Source: Candidatus Aquiluna sp. XM-24bin5 (GTDB lineage Bacteria > Actinomycetota > Actinomycetia > Actinomycetales > Microbacteriaceae). Taken from it: a DNA stretch of 64,000 bases. The stretch is taken from NCBI GenBank assembly GCA_003149555.1, contig QCWE01000001.1, positions 398,546-462,545 on the forward strand, in the 5' to 3' direction. The notes below the pieces were generated by a model. That model was given only the letters and a program-made list of their open reading frames with translations. It ran no database searches and was not told where the DNA came from. Below, piece after piece: positions 54,435 to 63,641 of the stretch. The first letter of the stretch is position 1, and each line of letters opens with the position of its first letter. The position numbers and the translations under genes are program-made.

Positions 54435-55177
54435 GCAAGAAGGCATTGGGTATTGATATCGGTGGCACTGGTATCAAAGGTGCTCTAGTGAACACTAAGT
54501 CGGGGCAACTGCGCTCTGAGAGGGTGAAGCTTGGAACGCCGGAGGGCGGTGAACCCGAGGCCATTGCAGAGGTTGTCAGGGAAATCGCTCAGACGGTCGA
54601 TACAAAGGAAGATCGTGCGCTTGGCATCTGCTTTCCGGCAGTTGTTATCCATGGGGTGACCAAATCTGCTGCGAACGTTAGCAGCAGGTGGATTGGCCTA
54701 GATGCCGACGAACTTTTCTCGAACACGCTGGGAAGGCACGTGCACGTCATAAATGACGCTGATGCTGCAGGGGTCGCTGAGGTCAAATACGGAGCGGGCA
54801 GGAAGCGTGACGGGCTGACCATCATGACAACGTTGGGCACAGGTATTGGCACTGCCTTGTTTTATGACGGAACCCTGATCCCTAATGCAGAACTTGGGCA
54901 CGTAGAGATCGACGGGGTTGACTACGAGACCAAGGCCTCCTTTGCCGCAATGGAAAGAGAAGGTCTGTCCTTTGAAGAGTGGGCCGAGCGGTTGCAGTTC
55001 TATTACTCGACCCTCGAGAAACTACTCTCACCCGATTTGTTCATTGTCGGAGGAGGAATTAGTAAGTCACATGAGCAGTTCTTGCCCCTGCTCCGCCTAA
55101 AGACGGAAATTGTTCCTGCAGTGCTGCAGAATTCTGCAGGCATCATTGGCGCTGCCGCACTGGCTCACGAGAACTAA
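54431..55177 (+). CDS. ppgK: Polyphosphate glucokinase
   Basis: 248-residue sugar kinase of the ROK-like family that phosphorylates glucose using polyphosphate or ATP. Phosphate-binding motif ALGIDIGGTGIKGALVNT, second phosphate loop LTIMTTLGTGIGTALFYDG, substrate Asp in HVINDADAAGVAE and ELGHVEI, and a positively charged surface expected for polyphosphate binding. ATG at 54431 overlaps the map stop by 4 bases. 3' neighbour is the convergent RNase P RNA gene two bases after its stop. Confidence 0.93.
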   Translation: MSKKALGIDIGGTGIKGALVNTKSGQLRSERVKLGTPEGGEPEAIAEVVREIAQTVDTKEDRALGICFPAVVIHGVTKSAANVSSRWIGLDADELFSNTLGRHVHVINDADAAGVAEVKYGAGRKRDGLTIMTTLGTGIGTALFYDGTLIPNAELGHVEIDGVDYETKASFAAMEREGLSFEEWAERLQFYYSTLEKLLSPDLFIVGGGISKSHEQFLPLLRLKTEIVPAVLQNSAGIIGAAALAHEN

Positions 55178-55179
55178 CG

Positions 55180-55517
55180 ATGGGTCGGCCGATACGCCGG
55201 GTTCTGTAGCGCTAAAGCGCTGACGGTCATCTATCTCGGCCTCTGGTTACCCAGAGGCTCTAGCAACCTACCCGAAGGCATTAGGCGAGCAGCCCTGCCT
55301 TCTGCTTGGTCTTGCTCCAGGTGAGGTTTACATAGCCGGGAAAGTCACCTATCCCGCTGGTGGTCTCTTACACCACCGTTTCACCCTTACCCTTGCGGGC
55401 GGTTTACTTTCTGTTGCACTATCTCTCGGGTTACCCCGGGTGGGCGTTACCCACCACCTTGCTCTGTGGAGCCCGGACGTTCCTCGACAATGTCGCGACC
55501 GCCTGGCCGACCCATCC
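55180..55517 (-). ncRNA. rnpB: RNase P RNA (class A)
   Basis: The minus strand has the features of bacterial RNase P RNA: the terminal P1 helix is a perfect 12-bp match (GATGGGTCGGCC at the 5' end, its complement at 55180-55191), with the conserved core GAGGAACGTCCGGGCTCC (CR-I) early and, later, the conserved GCAAGACCAAGC block and AGATAGATGACCGTC near the 3' end. Approximate length 338 bases. The ends are placed by P1. No clear terminator follows before the ppgK stop on the opposite strand. Confidence 0.95.
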
Positions 55518-55525
55518 CTACAAGC

Positions 55526-56635
55526 CTAGTTTCGGATCAGGTGTTGGCAAGAGTTCATTACAAAGACCTCTGCGAAGTTCATGTCGAAGAAACGATAAAT
55601 GCTTATGCCACCTGGAGATGAATTGAGGTTGAAGTAGGCATTTTTGGCCCCTCTGAAGGCTGCTGCGGCAAATGCCCTGGTGGGCATCATGTGAGTCGCT
55701 ACTCCCACGGACTTCCCTCTGTTCTGGTCAATGATCTCTTCGAGGGCACTCCAGACTCTGCCCTGCATGTCGTTCACTGACTCTCCGCCTGGCGGTGCAA
55801 CATCGAGTGAACCTCTCCAGGCACTCACTAGTTCCAGTTCGTCGGTCTCAAGCTGAGCCATTTCGAGCATTTCCCAGTCCCCAAAGCCAATTTCCTTGAG
55901 CCTTGCATCAGCTAACATCTCCAGCTTCCCCATTGCGAGAGCCTCGGCAGTCTGAGTCGTTCTCACCATTGGAGAGTGGTAAACAACAGAGAGTTCTGGA
56001 AGGCCGAATTCTGAAAGCAACATAGGCAGCTGGGCAGCAGCAGCGTTGGCTTCAAAAAGCCCGAGCTCACTTAACTGGGGATCAGTTCCCTGGCCACCCG
56101 AGATTAGATTTTTCTCGGTGTTGACTGTGTGCCCGTGCCGGACAACTGCGATCGTTGTCGGCTCCTGGTTTTGCCTAGGTGCGCGAATTGATCTCGGCTG
56201 TATTGCACTGAGTTCGAGGTTTGCCGCGGGACTGCTTGAAAAGTCTCCGTCGTCAAGGGCTTTATTGGCATTCGCATCCGCATGAGAGTTTTGCTCCCTG
56301 GGCACCCATTCAAACTTTGCGTCAAATTCGCGTAATAGCGCCTGGGCCTCAATTGCCAGCTCCTGCATGTTTGAATTCTTGATCTTCCAGCGACCAGAAA
56401 GCTGTTCAACTACCAATTTGGAGTCAAGCCGAATCGTTACCTCTCGGTATTCGGTCTTTGTCAGATACCTAAGGCCGGCAATTACCCCCGAGTATTCAGC
56501 ATGGTTATTCGTAGCAATTCCCAAGCCCTCGCCAAAGTCCGCGATTGGATTTCCCTCCGCATCCACAATGTGGACACCGTAAGCCGCAGGCCCGGGATTA
56601 CCCCTTGAGGCTCCGTCCGCGTAGAGGTAGATCAC
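55526..56635 (-). CDS. rnhA: Bifunctional RNase H / acid phosphatase (Rv2228c-type fusion)
   Basis: 369-residue fusion. N-terminal RNase HI domain (about 1-125): first Asp in YADGASRGNPGPAAYG, Glu in NNHAEYSGVIAGL, Asp in IRLDSKLVVEQL and the last Asp in ADANANKALD. C-terminal phosphoglycerate-mutase-like phosphatase domain (from about 165): catalytic RHG in AVVRHGHTVNT, Arg in SPMVRTTQTAEAL and the second His in VATHMMPTRAFA. In mycobacteria this architecture cleaves RNA-DNA hybrids and also dephosphorylates cobalamin intermediate. I chose GTG at 56635 (GTGA overlap with the previous gene); a GTG eight codons earlier exists. Confidence 0.92.
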   Translation of the reverse strand: MIYLYADGASRGNPGPAAYGVHIVDAEGNPIADFGEGLGIATNNHAEYSGVIAGLRYLTKTEYREVTIRLDSKLVVEQLSGRWKIKNSNMQELAIEAQALLREFDAKFEWVPREQNSHADANANKALDDGDFSSSPAANLELSAIQPRSIRAPRQNQEPTTIAVVRHGHTVNTEKNLISGGQGTDPQLSELGLFEANAAAAQLPMLLSEFGLPELSVVYHSPMVRTTQTAEALAMGKLEMLADARLKEIGFGDWEMLEMAQLETDELELVSAWRGSLDVAPPGGESVNDMQGRVWSALEEIIDQNRGKSVGVATHMMPTRAFAAAAFRGAKNAYFNLNSSPGGISIYRFFDMNFAEVFVMNSCQHLIRN

Positions 56636-57348
56636 TCTCTCACCAACATCGCGGAGCACTCTGAGCAGGTAGCGAGCTCATCAAATGGCACGCGGTTGAT
56701 CTCTGCCATGGCAGTGGAATTGAGGCTCATGTTGCAAGCGCTACAACTGGAACCTGACAGCTTTCCTACCGCAGCGCCTCGTTCAAGCTTCTTTTCAAAC
56801 AGGGCTAATAGCTCCTGCGGGACCGTGCCCTTGAGCTCGTTTATGAGCTTCACAAGGTCTTCGTTTTGAACCTTAAGCGACTCGAGCTCCTGAGCGATAC
56901 CTGCCTTGGTTTGCTCAACCGCACCCTCGGCCTCATCGCGCTGTTTCTCAAGTGCCGATAGTTCCTCGCTTGCGACATCGCGCTGCTCCATGAGCTCAAG
57001 TTCGTTGTCTTCTAGCGAGCTAAGCCGGCTCTTGAGCGACTCAATCTCATGTTCAATCCCCGCAATGTCCTTTGGGTTTGAGGACTGGTTTAGCCTTTCA
57101 GCATCTTTTGAAAGGCGCTTTTCGACAAGTTCGACATCAGACTCCAACCTGTGGATGTCGCGCTGTATCTCCTCCATGCGTCCCCGTTGCTCCGAAAGCC
57201 TCCCCGTTACATCCGCCAGCTCAGCACGAGCATCCTCAATCGATGACGAAGAGGTTAGTTCTCTAGCTTTGGCGACTATCGCCCGCTGCGAATAGATGTT
57301 CCTCTGAATTTCGAGCAGAGTCTCTAACTGGTCCCTTGTAGCCTTCAC
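56632..57348 (-). CDS. Zinc-ribbon coiled-coil protein (CdsZ/DUF164 family)
   Basis: 238-residue protein with a long N-terminal coiled coil (about residues 5-170, rich in Glu, Leu and Lys heptads) and a C-terminal C4 zinc ribbon, CSACNMSLNSTAMAEINRVPFDELATCSEC, with two Cys-x2-Cys pairs. It is a regular member of the NIF3-zinc ribbon-RNase H operon of actinobacteria. CdsZ in mycobacteria has been linked to zinc-related or RNA processes; precise function is not settled. I chose GTG at 57348, a 4-base overlap with the NIF3 stop, over an upstream start that lies in NIF3. Overlaps the RNase H start by 4 bases. Confidence 0.85.
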   Translation of the reverse strand: MKATRDQLETLLEIQRNIYSQRAIVAKARELTSSSSIEDARAELADVTGRLSEQRGRMEEIQRDIHRLESDVELVEKRLSKDAERLNQSSNPKDIAGIEHEIESLKSRLSSLEDNELELMEQRDVASEELSALEKQRDEAEGAVEQTKAGIAQELESLKVQNEDLVKLINELKGTVPQELLALFEKKLERGAAVGKLSGSSCSACNMSLNSTAMAEINRVPFDELATCSECSAMLVRE

Positions 57349-58145
57349 TGCATCACCGCAAAATCCCACGGGTCTGTCCTGAGATCGCTGACTAGGAATT
57401 CGACACCAGTGTGCTTTTTAGAAAGCTGGGCAGCAGCAGAGTTTAGCCAGAGCCACTCAGCCGCCCAATGCGAGACATCTATTAGCGCGGGTCCGTCAAC
57501 AACTGCTGAGAGTTCCATAAAATCCTGGGCTGGGTGATGACGAAGGTCACTGGTTATAAATACATCGACATTTGCAGCAATAGCAGCGCTGAGGAAGCCA
57601 TCCCCGGCCCCTCCGACTAAGCCGACACCGCTGACCATTCGTTCAGGATCGCCTGCAACCTTTACCCCACCTGCAACCGACGGCAGTACTTTGGCGACAT
57701 GACGAGCAAAGTCAACAAGACTCTGAGTTGCGACCTGACCAATGCACCCGTGTCCACTGACTTTGTCCAGTGGTTCGATTTCCGTGAGTCCCAAGGCTGC
57801 GGCAAAGGATTCAGAAACTCCACCTCTGGCGATGTCCGCGTTCGTGTGAGCGGCGTATACCGCTAGAGATCCTCGAACAGCTTTGGCAACCACGTTGCCC
57901 TTAGCGGTCAATTCGCCAAGTTCATGTACTGGCCGTAGCAGCATCGGGTGGTGGGTGAGAAGTAGCTGCGCCTTAGCCTCTAGAGCCTCTTCCACAACTG
58001 CACTCGTGATGTCCACACTCAACAGGACTTTTTTGACTTCGCTGCTTGGGCTTCCGAGCATTAGCCCGACGTGATCCCAATCCTCCGCAGTTGAGGTTGG
58101 CCACAGCTCCTCAAAGCTTTCGATGAGGTTCGCTAAGGAGGTCAT
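57345..58145 (-). CDS. NIF3-like dinuclear metal centre protein (YbgI/YqfO family)
   Basis: 266-residue hexameric NIF3 protein. Metal ligands can be assigned to the family motifs DWDHVGLMLGSPSSEVKKVL (Asp/His), LLLTHHPMLLRP (His-His), and C-terminal DVFITSDLRHHPAQDFMEL and ALIDVSHWAAEW. The large YqfO insert present in some homologues is absent. Annotated in some databases as GTP cyclohydrolase I type 2, but the physiological substrate is unclear. ATG at 58145. First gene of a tightly packed operon with CdsZ-like and RNase H genes. Confidence 0.9.
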   Translation of the reverse strand: MTSLANLIESFEELWPTSTAEDWDHVGLMLGSPSSEVKKVLLSVDITSAVVEEALEAKAQLLLTHHPMLLRPVHELGELTAKGNVVAKAVRGSLAVYAAHTNADIARGGVSESFAAALGLTEIEPLDKVSGHGCIGQVATQSLVDFARHVAKVLPSVAGGVKVAGDPERMVSGVGLVGGAGDGFLSAAIAANVDVFITSDLRHHPAQDFMELSAVVDGPALIDVSHWAAEWLWLNSAAAQLSKKHTGVEFLVSDLRTDPWDFAVMQ

Positions 58146-58154
58146 ACGTAAAGC

Positions 58155-58174
58155 AAACCAGAAAAATCTGGTTT
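58155..58174. terminator. AT-rich hairpin between tRNA-Val and the NIF3 gene
   Basis: Perfect 8-bp stem AAACCAGA/TCTGGTTT with a 4-base A loop (T loop on the minus strand). It lies 20 bases past the tRNA and 10 bases before the NIF3 start on the minus strand. No U run follows, so it may be a weak terminator or processing site after the tRNA. Confidence 0.35.
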
Positions 58175-58194
58175 GGATTTGTTTTTGTTCGAAG

Positions 58195-58267
58195 TGGGCC
58201 CTACCGGGCTCGAACCGATGACATCCACGGTGTAAACGTGGCGCTCTACCAACTGAGCTAAAGGCCC
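58195..58267 (-). tRNA. tRNA-Val (anticodon TAC)
   Basis: 73-base cloverleaf with acceptor GGGCCTT/AGGGCCC (one G-U pair), D arm with GAGC..GAGC stems, anticodon stem CCACG/CGTGG with loop TTTACAC (anticodon TAC), T arm ATCGG TTCGAGC CCGGT and discriminator A. CCA is not encoded. Second valine tRNA in the window, for GTA and GTG codons (GAC at 13432 reads GTC and GTT). Confidence 0.96.
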
Positions 58268-58294
58268 GGCCGAAATACTACTACAGATAACTTC

Positions 58295-58750
58295 CTAAAG
58301 AAGTTCAAGTGCACTGCGATAACTGGCAAGATCACGCGCTTCACCAGGCGGGGTCGTGAACTTAGCGACAACAACATGGTCGTGGTTAAGCACGTAGGTT
58401 GCGCGAGTTCCATGGCCGCGTTCTTCCAGGAAAGCGTCATAAAGCTGCGTCACCTCTCCATGAGGCCAAAAGTCTGCTAGCAGTTGAAAGTCGTAGTTTT
58501 CCGCCGCAGCAAACGCGGCTTGGGTGAACTTGCTGTCAACGCTAATTGCGACAAGCTCAACCTGTGAATCTTTGAACATCGCAATGTTGTCCCGAAGCTC
58601 ACACATTTCACCGGTGCAGGTTCCGCTAAAGGAGAGTGGGTAAAACACAAGGACCACCGGCTTGCCGCGGTACTCGCTTAGCTTGAACTCCTCGCCGTGT
58701 TGATTTGGCAATGCGAAATCTGGGGCAATGTCTCCTACTGATACGGCCAT
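58295..58750 (-). CDS. Peroxiredoxin (BCP/AhpE-like)
   Basis: 151-residue thiol peroxidase. The peroxidatic Cys is Cys45 in FYPLSFSGTCTGEMC; a second Cys at 50 fits the two-Cys BCP pattern, while the FSG-x-C context is close to AhpE of mycobacteria. N-terminal PDFALPNQHGEEFKLSEYRGKPVVLVF is standard. Reduces H2O2 and organic peroxides, or peroxynitrite. ATG at 58750 with AGGAG. Stands alone between tRNA-Val and the divergent aceE promoter. Confidence 0.92.
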   Translation of the reverse strand: MAVSVGDIAPDFALPNQHGEEFKLSEYRGKPVVLVFYPLSFSGTCTGEMCELRDNIAMFKDSQVELVAISVDSKFTQAAFAAAENYDFQLLADFWPHGEVTQLYDAFLEERGHGTRATYVLNHDHVVVAKFTTPPGEARDLASYRSALELL

Positions 58751-58808
58751 TAGAGCTCCTTCTTTTAGGACTTAGGACTATAGCTAAACAAATGAATGAA
58801 TACCTGAA

Positions 58809-58814
58809 TAGACT
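58809..58814 (+). promoter_or_regulatory. Probable aceE -10 box
   Basis: TAGACT would start transcription near 58821, excluding the GTG at 58818. This supports translation from GTG 58872, which has AAGAGG about ten bases upstream. Confidence 0.35.
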
Positions 58815-58871
58815 TTAGTGGCCCACAAAATGGGAACCTTTGGTAAACAGCCACGAAAAGAGGCTCTAGCT

Positions 58872-61595
58872 GTGTCGATTAATAATCAAGATGCATTCGC
58901 TGTCAACAACCCCGACAGGGACCCTCAAGAAACAGCCGAATGGCTTGAATCCCTCGACACACTAGCTAAGACCCACGGCCGCGGTCGAGCCAGAGAGATC
59001 ATGCTGAATCTGCTCAGGCGCTCCCACGAGCTCCAGCTGAACGTGCCGCTGGTACCAACTACTGACTACATCAACACCATCAGTCCCGAGGACGAGCCTC
59101 AGTTTCCCGGCGACGAGCAGATCGAGCGTACCTACAGGGCCTGGATGCGCTGGAATGCGGCAATCATGGTTCACCGTGCGCAGCGCCCAGGAATTGCAGT
59201 GGGTGGCCACATTTCATCATTTGCATCCAGTGCATCGCTCTATGAAGTTGGCTTCAACCACTTCTTCAAGGGCCACGATCATCCAGACGGTTCCGACCAA
59301 ATCTATATTCAGGGCCACGCCTCCCCCGGCCCCTATGCGCGAGCATTCCTTGAGGGAAGGCTCACAGAGGCCGAGATGGACTCCTTCCGCCAGGAAAAGT
59401 CCAGGCCGGGCAGGGGGCTACCCTCATACCCACACCCGCGACTCATGCCAGACTTTTGGCAGTTCCCGACCGTTTCGATGGGCTTGGGCCCAATCAGCGC
59501 CATCTACCAAGCGCAATTCAACCGCTACCTCATGGCAAGAGGTTTCAAGGACACTTCCAATCAACACGTGTGGGCGTTCCTTGGTGATGGAGAGCTCGAT
59601 GAGGTAGAGAGTCGAGGGGCGCTCCAGCTGGCTGCAAACGACGGGCTCGACAACCTGACCTTCGTGGTTAACGCCAACCTACAGAGACTCGATGGGCCAG
59701 TCCGAGGTAACGGCAAGATCATCCAAGAGCTTGAAAGCTTCTTCCGAGGTGCTGGCTGGAATGTCATCAAGGTGATCTGGGGTCGTGAGTGGGACGCGCT
59801 GCTGTCAAAGGACCACGACGGTGCACTGGTTGACCTAATGAATAGAACACCCGATGGTGACTATCAGACATATAAGACTGAAGACGGCGCCTTCGTCCGT
59901 GAGAATTTCTTTGCTCGCGACCCGAGAACCGCCCAATTGGTTGCTGACATGACGGACGATCAGATTTGGTCGCTGAAGCGTGGTGGCCACGACTACAACA
60001 AGATCTACGCCGCATACAAGGCTGCAACCAGCCACAAGGGACAACCAACTGTCATCATCGCCAAGACAATCAAGGGTTATGGGCTTGGAAAGAGCTTCGA
60101 GGGTCGCAACGCAACCCACCAGATGAAAAAGCTCAAGCTAGAAGATCTAAAGCAGTTCCGCGACGAGATGCGGGTTCCGATTTCTGACGCCCAGCTTGAG
60201 GCTGACCCCTACATGCCGCCCTATTACGTGCCCGAGGGAAATTCGCCAGAACTTGATTACATGCACGAGCGACGGAAGCAGCTAGGTGGATATTTGCCAG
60301 AGCGTCGCAGTAAGTACGTGGACTTCAAGCTGCCAGAGGTAAGCGCCTACGACGTCCCTCGTAAAGGGTCGGGAAACCAAGAGGTTGCCACGACTATGGC
60401 GTTTGTGCGAATGCTCAAAGACCTACTCAAGTCAGAGGGTGCGGGCGAGCGAATTCAGCTCATCATCCCCGATGAGGCAAGAACGTTCGGTATGGACGCT
60501 TTCTTCCCAACCTCAAAGATTTACAACCCCAATGGAATGAAGTACATATCGGTAGACCGTGAACTACTGCTGAACTACAAAGAGAGCGAAGCAGGTCAAA
60601 TTTTGCACACCGGCATCAACGAAGCCGGATCAGTCGCAGCCTTTACTGCATCGGGGTCTTCATACTCGACGCACGGTCAACCGATAATCCCCATCTACAT
60701 CTTCTATTCAATGTTTGGATTCCAGCGCACAGCAGACTCCCTCTGGCTCGCAGGCGACCAGATGGTGCGAGGGTTCCTCATCGGTGCTACAGCTGGAAGG
60801 ACAACCCTGACTGGTGAAGGCCTCCAGCACGCAGATGGACACTCCCCCATAATCGCCTACACAAACCCGGCAGTCATTAGCTACGACGCCGCCTATGGAT
60901 ATGAGATCGCCCACATTGTGAAGGCCGGCTTTGAGCGCATGTACGGAGGTCAGCATGAGGACCCCAACGTCATGTACTACCTCACGGTCTACAACGAGCC
61001 AATGCTCCAGCCAGCTGAGCCAGAGAACCTCGATGTTGATGGCGTCCTAAAGGGTATCTACAAGCTCAGCAACGGCAATGCAGCCGGCCACAAGGTGCAG
61101 CTGTTGGCCTCAGGTGTTGCTGTGCCATGGGCGCTCGAGGCACAGGGACTCCTCGCCGAGTACGGTGTCGCAGCGGATGTTTGGTCGGTGACTAGCTGGG
61201 GAGAGCTGCGCAAGGACGGCCTCAAGGCTGACGAGCAGAGGTTCCTTTTCCCAGAGCAAGATGCCCCGATGCCCTACCTAACTCAGAAACTCGCAGATGC
61301 CGAGGGTCCATTCCTGGGTGTCAGCGACTACACCCACTCGCTACCCGACATGATCAGGCCATGGGTTCCAGGTGACTTTGCAACTCTTGGGGCTGATGGC
61401 TTTGGCTTCTCAGACACCAGGCCAGCTGCAAGGCGCTTTTTCAAGATTGATGGCCCATCGATCGCCGTCAGGGCTTTAGAGCAGCTTGTCGCTCAGGGCA
61501 AGCTGGATGCAAGCATCCCCCAGCAGGCAATTGACAAGTTCCAGCTCCACGATGTTGCTGCAGGCAGCAGCGGATCGGCCGGTGGTGACGCCTAA
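58872..61595 (+). CDS. aceE: Pyruvate dehydrogenase E1 component, homodimeric
   Basis: 907-residue thiamine diphosphate decarboxylase feeding acetyl units to E2 (from GTG 58872; starts at 58818 and 58830 in the same frame would give 925 and 921). The N-terminal [15 protein letters not shown] aligns with other AceE proteins just behind the chosen start. TPP motif [26 protein letters not shown], catalytic His in [18 protein letters not shown] and [14 protein letters not shown], and C-terminal transketolase domain with [18 protein letters not shown]. Actinobacteria use this homodimeric type with a shared E2. Followed in overlap by the FasR-like gene. Confidence 0.96.
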   Translation: MSINNQDAFAVNNPDRDPQETAEWLESLDTLAKTHGRGRAREIMLNLLRRSHELQLNVPLVPTTDYINTISPEDEPQFPGDEQIERTYRAWMRWNAAIMVHRAQRPGIAVGGHISSFASSASLYEVGFNHFFKGHDHPDGSDQIYIQGHASPGPYARAFLEGRLTEAEMDSFRQEKSRPGRGLPSYPHPRLMPDFWQFPTVSMGLGPISAIYQAQFNRYLMARGFKDTSNQHVWAFLGDGELDEVESRGALQLAANDGLDNLTFVVNANLQRLDGPVRGNGKIIQELESFFRGAGWNVIKVIWGREWDALLSKDHDGALVDLMNRTPDGDYQTYKTEDGAFVRENFFARDPRTAQLVADMTDDQIWSLKRGGHDYNKIYAAYKAATSHKGQPTVIIAKTIKGYGLGKSFEGRNATHQMKKLKLEDLKQFRDEMRVPISDAQLEADPYMPPYYVPEGNSPELDYMHERRKQLGGYLPERRSKYVDFKLPEVSAYDVPRKGSGNQEVATTMAFVRMLKDLLKSEGAGERIQLIIPDEARTFGMDAFFPTSKIYNPNGMKYISVDRELLLNYKESEAGQILHTGINEAGSVAAFTASGSSYSTHGQPIIPIYIFYSMFGFQRTADSLWLAGDQMVRGFLIGATAGRTTLTGEGLQHADGHSPIIAYTNPAVISYDAAYGYEIAHIVKAGFERMYGGQHEDPNVMYYLTVYNEPMLQPAEPENLDVDGVLKGIYKLSNGNAAGHKVQLLASGVAVPWALEAQGLLAEYGVAADVWSVTSWGELRKDGLKADEQRFLFPEQDAPMPYLTQKLADAEGPFLGVSDYTHSLPDMIRPWVPGDFATLGADGFGFSDTRPAARRFFKIDGPSIAVRALEQLVAQGKLDASIPQQAIDKFQLHDVAAGSSGSAGGDA

Positions 61596-62745
61596 GCACC
61601 TCCCATGGCTTAGATCCATTGCCGGTGACTTGGCAACGGCGACCCTAACCCGCCTTGAGGAAACACTCCCCTGGTATTCCCAGATGCCTCCAGCAAGACG
61701 TGCGGCCGTTGGATCGGTTGCACAGAGCGGCATAACCAGCTTTATCCAGTGGTACGAGGACCCCGGCTCTCAGCCCTGGGTTGCGGCAGATGTATTCGCG
61801 GGTGCTCCAAGGGAGCTTCTGCGCTCAATCTCGCTGCAAGAGACTCTCCAGCTCATCCATGTAGTGGTTGAAATGGTCGAAGAGAGGGTTGTCTCTGAGC
61901 ACCCTGACCTGCGCGAGGCCGTGCTGCGATATTCTCGCGACATCGCCTTTAGTGCTGCGGATGTTTATGCCAGGGCAGCCGAGGCGCGAGGGCTTTGGGA
62001 TGCCCGCCTAGAAGCGTTGGTGGTGGACAGCATCATCAGCGGCGAGACCTCTCAGGAGATAAATTCACGAGTTGCAGCCTTAGGCTGGCGTGCCGATGGT
62101 CAAGTAGCCGTCCTCTTGGGGACCACCCCCGATTCGCCAGACCCTGACAATATTCGCAAGATTGCAAGAAAGTCTCAGGCGGATGTCTTACTGGGGATTC
62201 AGGGGCGCAGGCAAGTTGCTGTGATAGGACTCCCAGAGGTTTCGAAGTCACCAACGAGAGAAATACAGAGCGTTGCAGAATCTATTGGAGAGTGCTTTGG
62301 CTCAGGTCCGCTAATTCTGGGGCCGGTGGTGAACACAGTTTCAGAGGCACCCAGGTCCGCTCGTGCCGCACTGTCTGCAAATTCAGTCGCGGCAAGTAGA
62401 GAAGTCAGCTCGAGGCCAGTGCAGGCTGATGATTACCTTCCTGAGAGGGCACTCGCAGGCGACCAGCTCGCTAAACAAACCCTAATCGGCAACTATTACC
62501 TACCCTTGGCGGAGAGCTCTAAAGAGCTACTTGGAACACTGAAGACTTATTTCGAGCAGGGTGGCTCTTTAGAGGCAACTTCTAAGGCTCTTTATGTGCA
62601 CGCGAACACAGTGAGGTACCGGCTCAAGCGAATTCATGACCTCTTGGGAGAGGATGTGACCGAATCGAGGACTAGCTTCGTCGCGCAGGTGGCATTGTCG
62701 CTGGGGCTCATTAGCGATGCAGAAAGCGGAATCAGGAGAGACTAA
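61585..62745 (+). CDS. PucR-type regulator, FasR-like, of fatty acid synthesis
   Basis: 386-residue regulator (from GTG 61585; GTG at 61582 is also possible). Residues 1-150 have the FasR-type N-terminal domain ([36 protein letters not shown]), the middle contains a GGDEF-like fold typical of CdaR/PucR proteins, and the C-terminus a helix-turn-helix [28 protein letters not shown]. In Streptomyces the homologous FasR activates the fabD-fabH-acpP-fabF operon, and here the gene directly precedes fabD. Overlap with aceE (61585-61595) and with fabD (one base) suggests it is co-transcribed and set between acetyl-CoA production and use. Confidence 0.86.
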   Translation: MTPKHLPWLRSIAGDLATATLTRLEETLPWYSQMPPARRAAVGSVAQSGITSFIQWYEDPGSQPWVAADVFAGAPRELLRSISLQETLQLIHVVVEMVEERVVSEHPDLREAVLRYSRDIAFSAADVYARAAEARGLWDARLEALVVDSIISGETSQEINSRVAALGWRADGQVAVLLGTTPDSPDPDNIRKIARKSQADVLLGIQGRRQVAVIGLPEVSKSPTREIQSVAESIGECFGSGPLILGPVVNTVSEAPRSARAALSANSVAASREVSSRPVQADDYLPERALAGDQLAKQTLIGNYYLPLAESSKELLGTLKTYFEQGGSLEATSKALYVHANTVRYRLKRIHDLLGEDVTESRTSFVAQVALSLGLISDAESGIRRD

Positions 62746-63641
62746 TGCTCATAGTTGCTTGCCCGGGTCAAGGGTCACAGACACCAGGATTCCTGGCACC
62801 CTGGCTAGAAAAGTATCCAGATCTACAACAGACTCTTGATGGCCTAGGGACTGCATGTAATGCCGATCTCATCCGGCTTGGAACTACGGCCGAAGAAGAC
62901 GAAATCAAGGACACCGCAAACGCGCAGCGCCTGATTGTAGGTAGCTCGATAGGGATCTATCGTGCCGCCCTGCGGGAATTCAAGGTGGATGGCGTACTAG
63001 GCCACTCCGTAGGAGAGTTCGCTGCTGCCGCAATCGCAGGAGTGCTAAGCGATGCGGATGCAATGAAACTAGTGGGACGGAGAGCGGATGCGATGGCGTC
63101 CGCTGCTGCCGAGGCTGCAACTTCAATGGCCGCGGTATTGGGTGGTGAGGAGAGCACCGTCTTGGAAAGACTCACTGAGCTGGGGCTTGAGCCAGCAAAC
63201 TTCAACGGCGCTGGGCAGCTAGTGGTGGCCGGACCGAAGAGCGCAGTTACTTCCCTCTTGGAATCACCCCCGGAAAGAGCCAGGGTGATCGAGCTGAAGG
63301 TTGCAGGAGCATTTCACACGTCGTTTATGGAGGGTGCGAAGGCACCCGTTCAGGAACTAGTTGACGGCGTTGAGGTTTCCGATCCAGCGATTAGCCTCTG
63401 GAGCAACGTTGACGGTCAGCTGGTAAGCAGAGGATCGGAGTTCGTGGCATCGCTCGTGAGCCAAATTTCAAACCCCGTCCGTTGGGATAAATGCATGGGC
63501 TCCCTGGCAGGTAGTGCAGCTACGCTGCTGGAACTTCCTCCAGCAGGAGCCTTGGCTGGACTAATCAAACGAGGCGTTCCAGACGCCACTGCGATAGCCT
63601 TGAAAACCCCTGCTGATTTAGAGAAGGTTTCAAACTCTTGA
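62745..63641 (+). CDS. fabD: Malonyl-CoA:ACP transacylase
   Basis: 298-residue acyltransferase loading malonyl groups on acyl carrier protein. N-terminal IVACPGQGSQTPGFLAPWL, active-site Ser in GVLGHSVGEFAAAAIAG, Arg in MKLVGRRADAMA and catalytic His in VAGAFHTSFM. Starts with ATG at 62745 in a TAATG overlap with the regulator; overlaps the TTG start of fabH by 4 bases. Identity and FAS-II role are clear. Confidence 0.96.
   Translation: MLIVACPGQGSQTPGFLAPWLEKYPDLQQTLDGLGTACNADLIRLGTTAEEDEIKDTANAQRLIVGSSIGIYRAALREFKVDGVLGHSVGEFAAAAIAGVLSDADAMKLVGRRADAMASAAAEAATSMAAVLGGEESTVLERLTELGLEPANFNGAGQLVVAGPKSAVTSLLESPPERARVIELKVAGAFHTSFMEGAKAPVQELVDGVEVSDPAISLWSNVDGQLVSRGSEFVASLVSQISNPVRWDKCMGSLAGSAATLLELPPAGALAGLIKRGVPDATAIALKTPADLEKVSNS

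Noticed and set aside
55360..55626. Plus-strand open frame next to ppgK
   Set aside because: It lies across the RNase P RNA gene and the end of the RNase H fusion, with no protein features; the RNA structure explains the region.
61486..61584. Upstream start for the FasR-like regulator inside aceE
   Set aside because: The first 33 residues would be read out of frame from conserved aceE sequence and have no counterpart in FasR; GTG at 61582/61585 is better.
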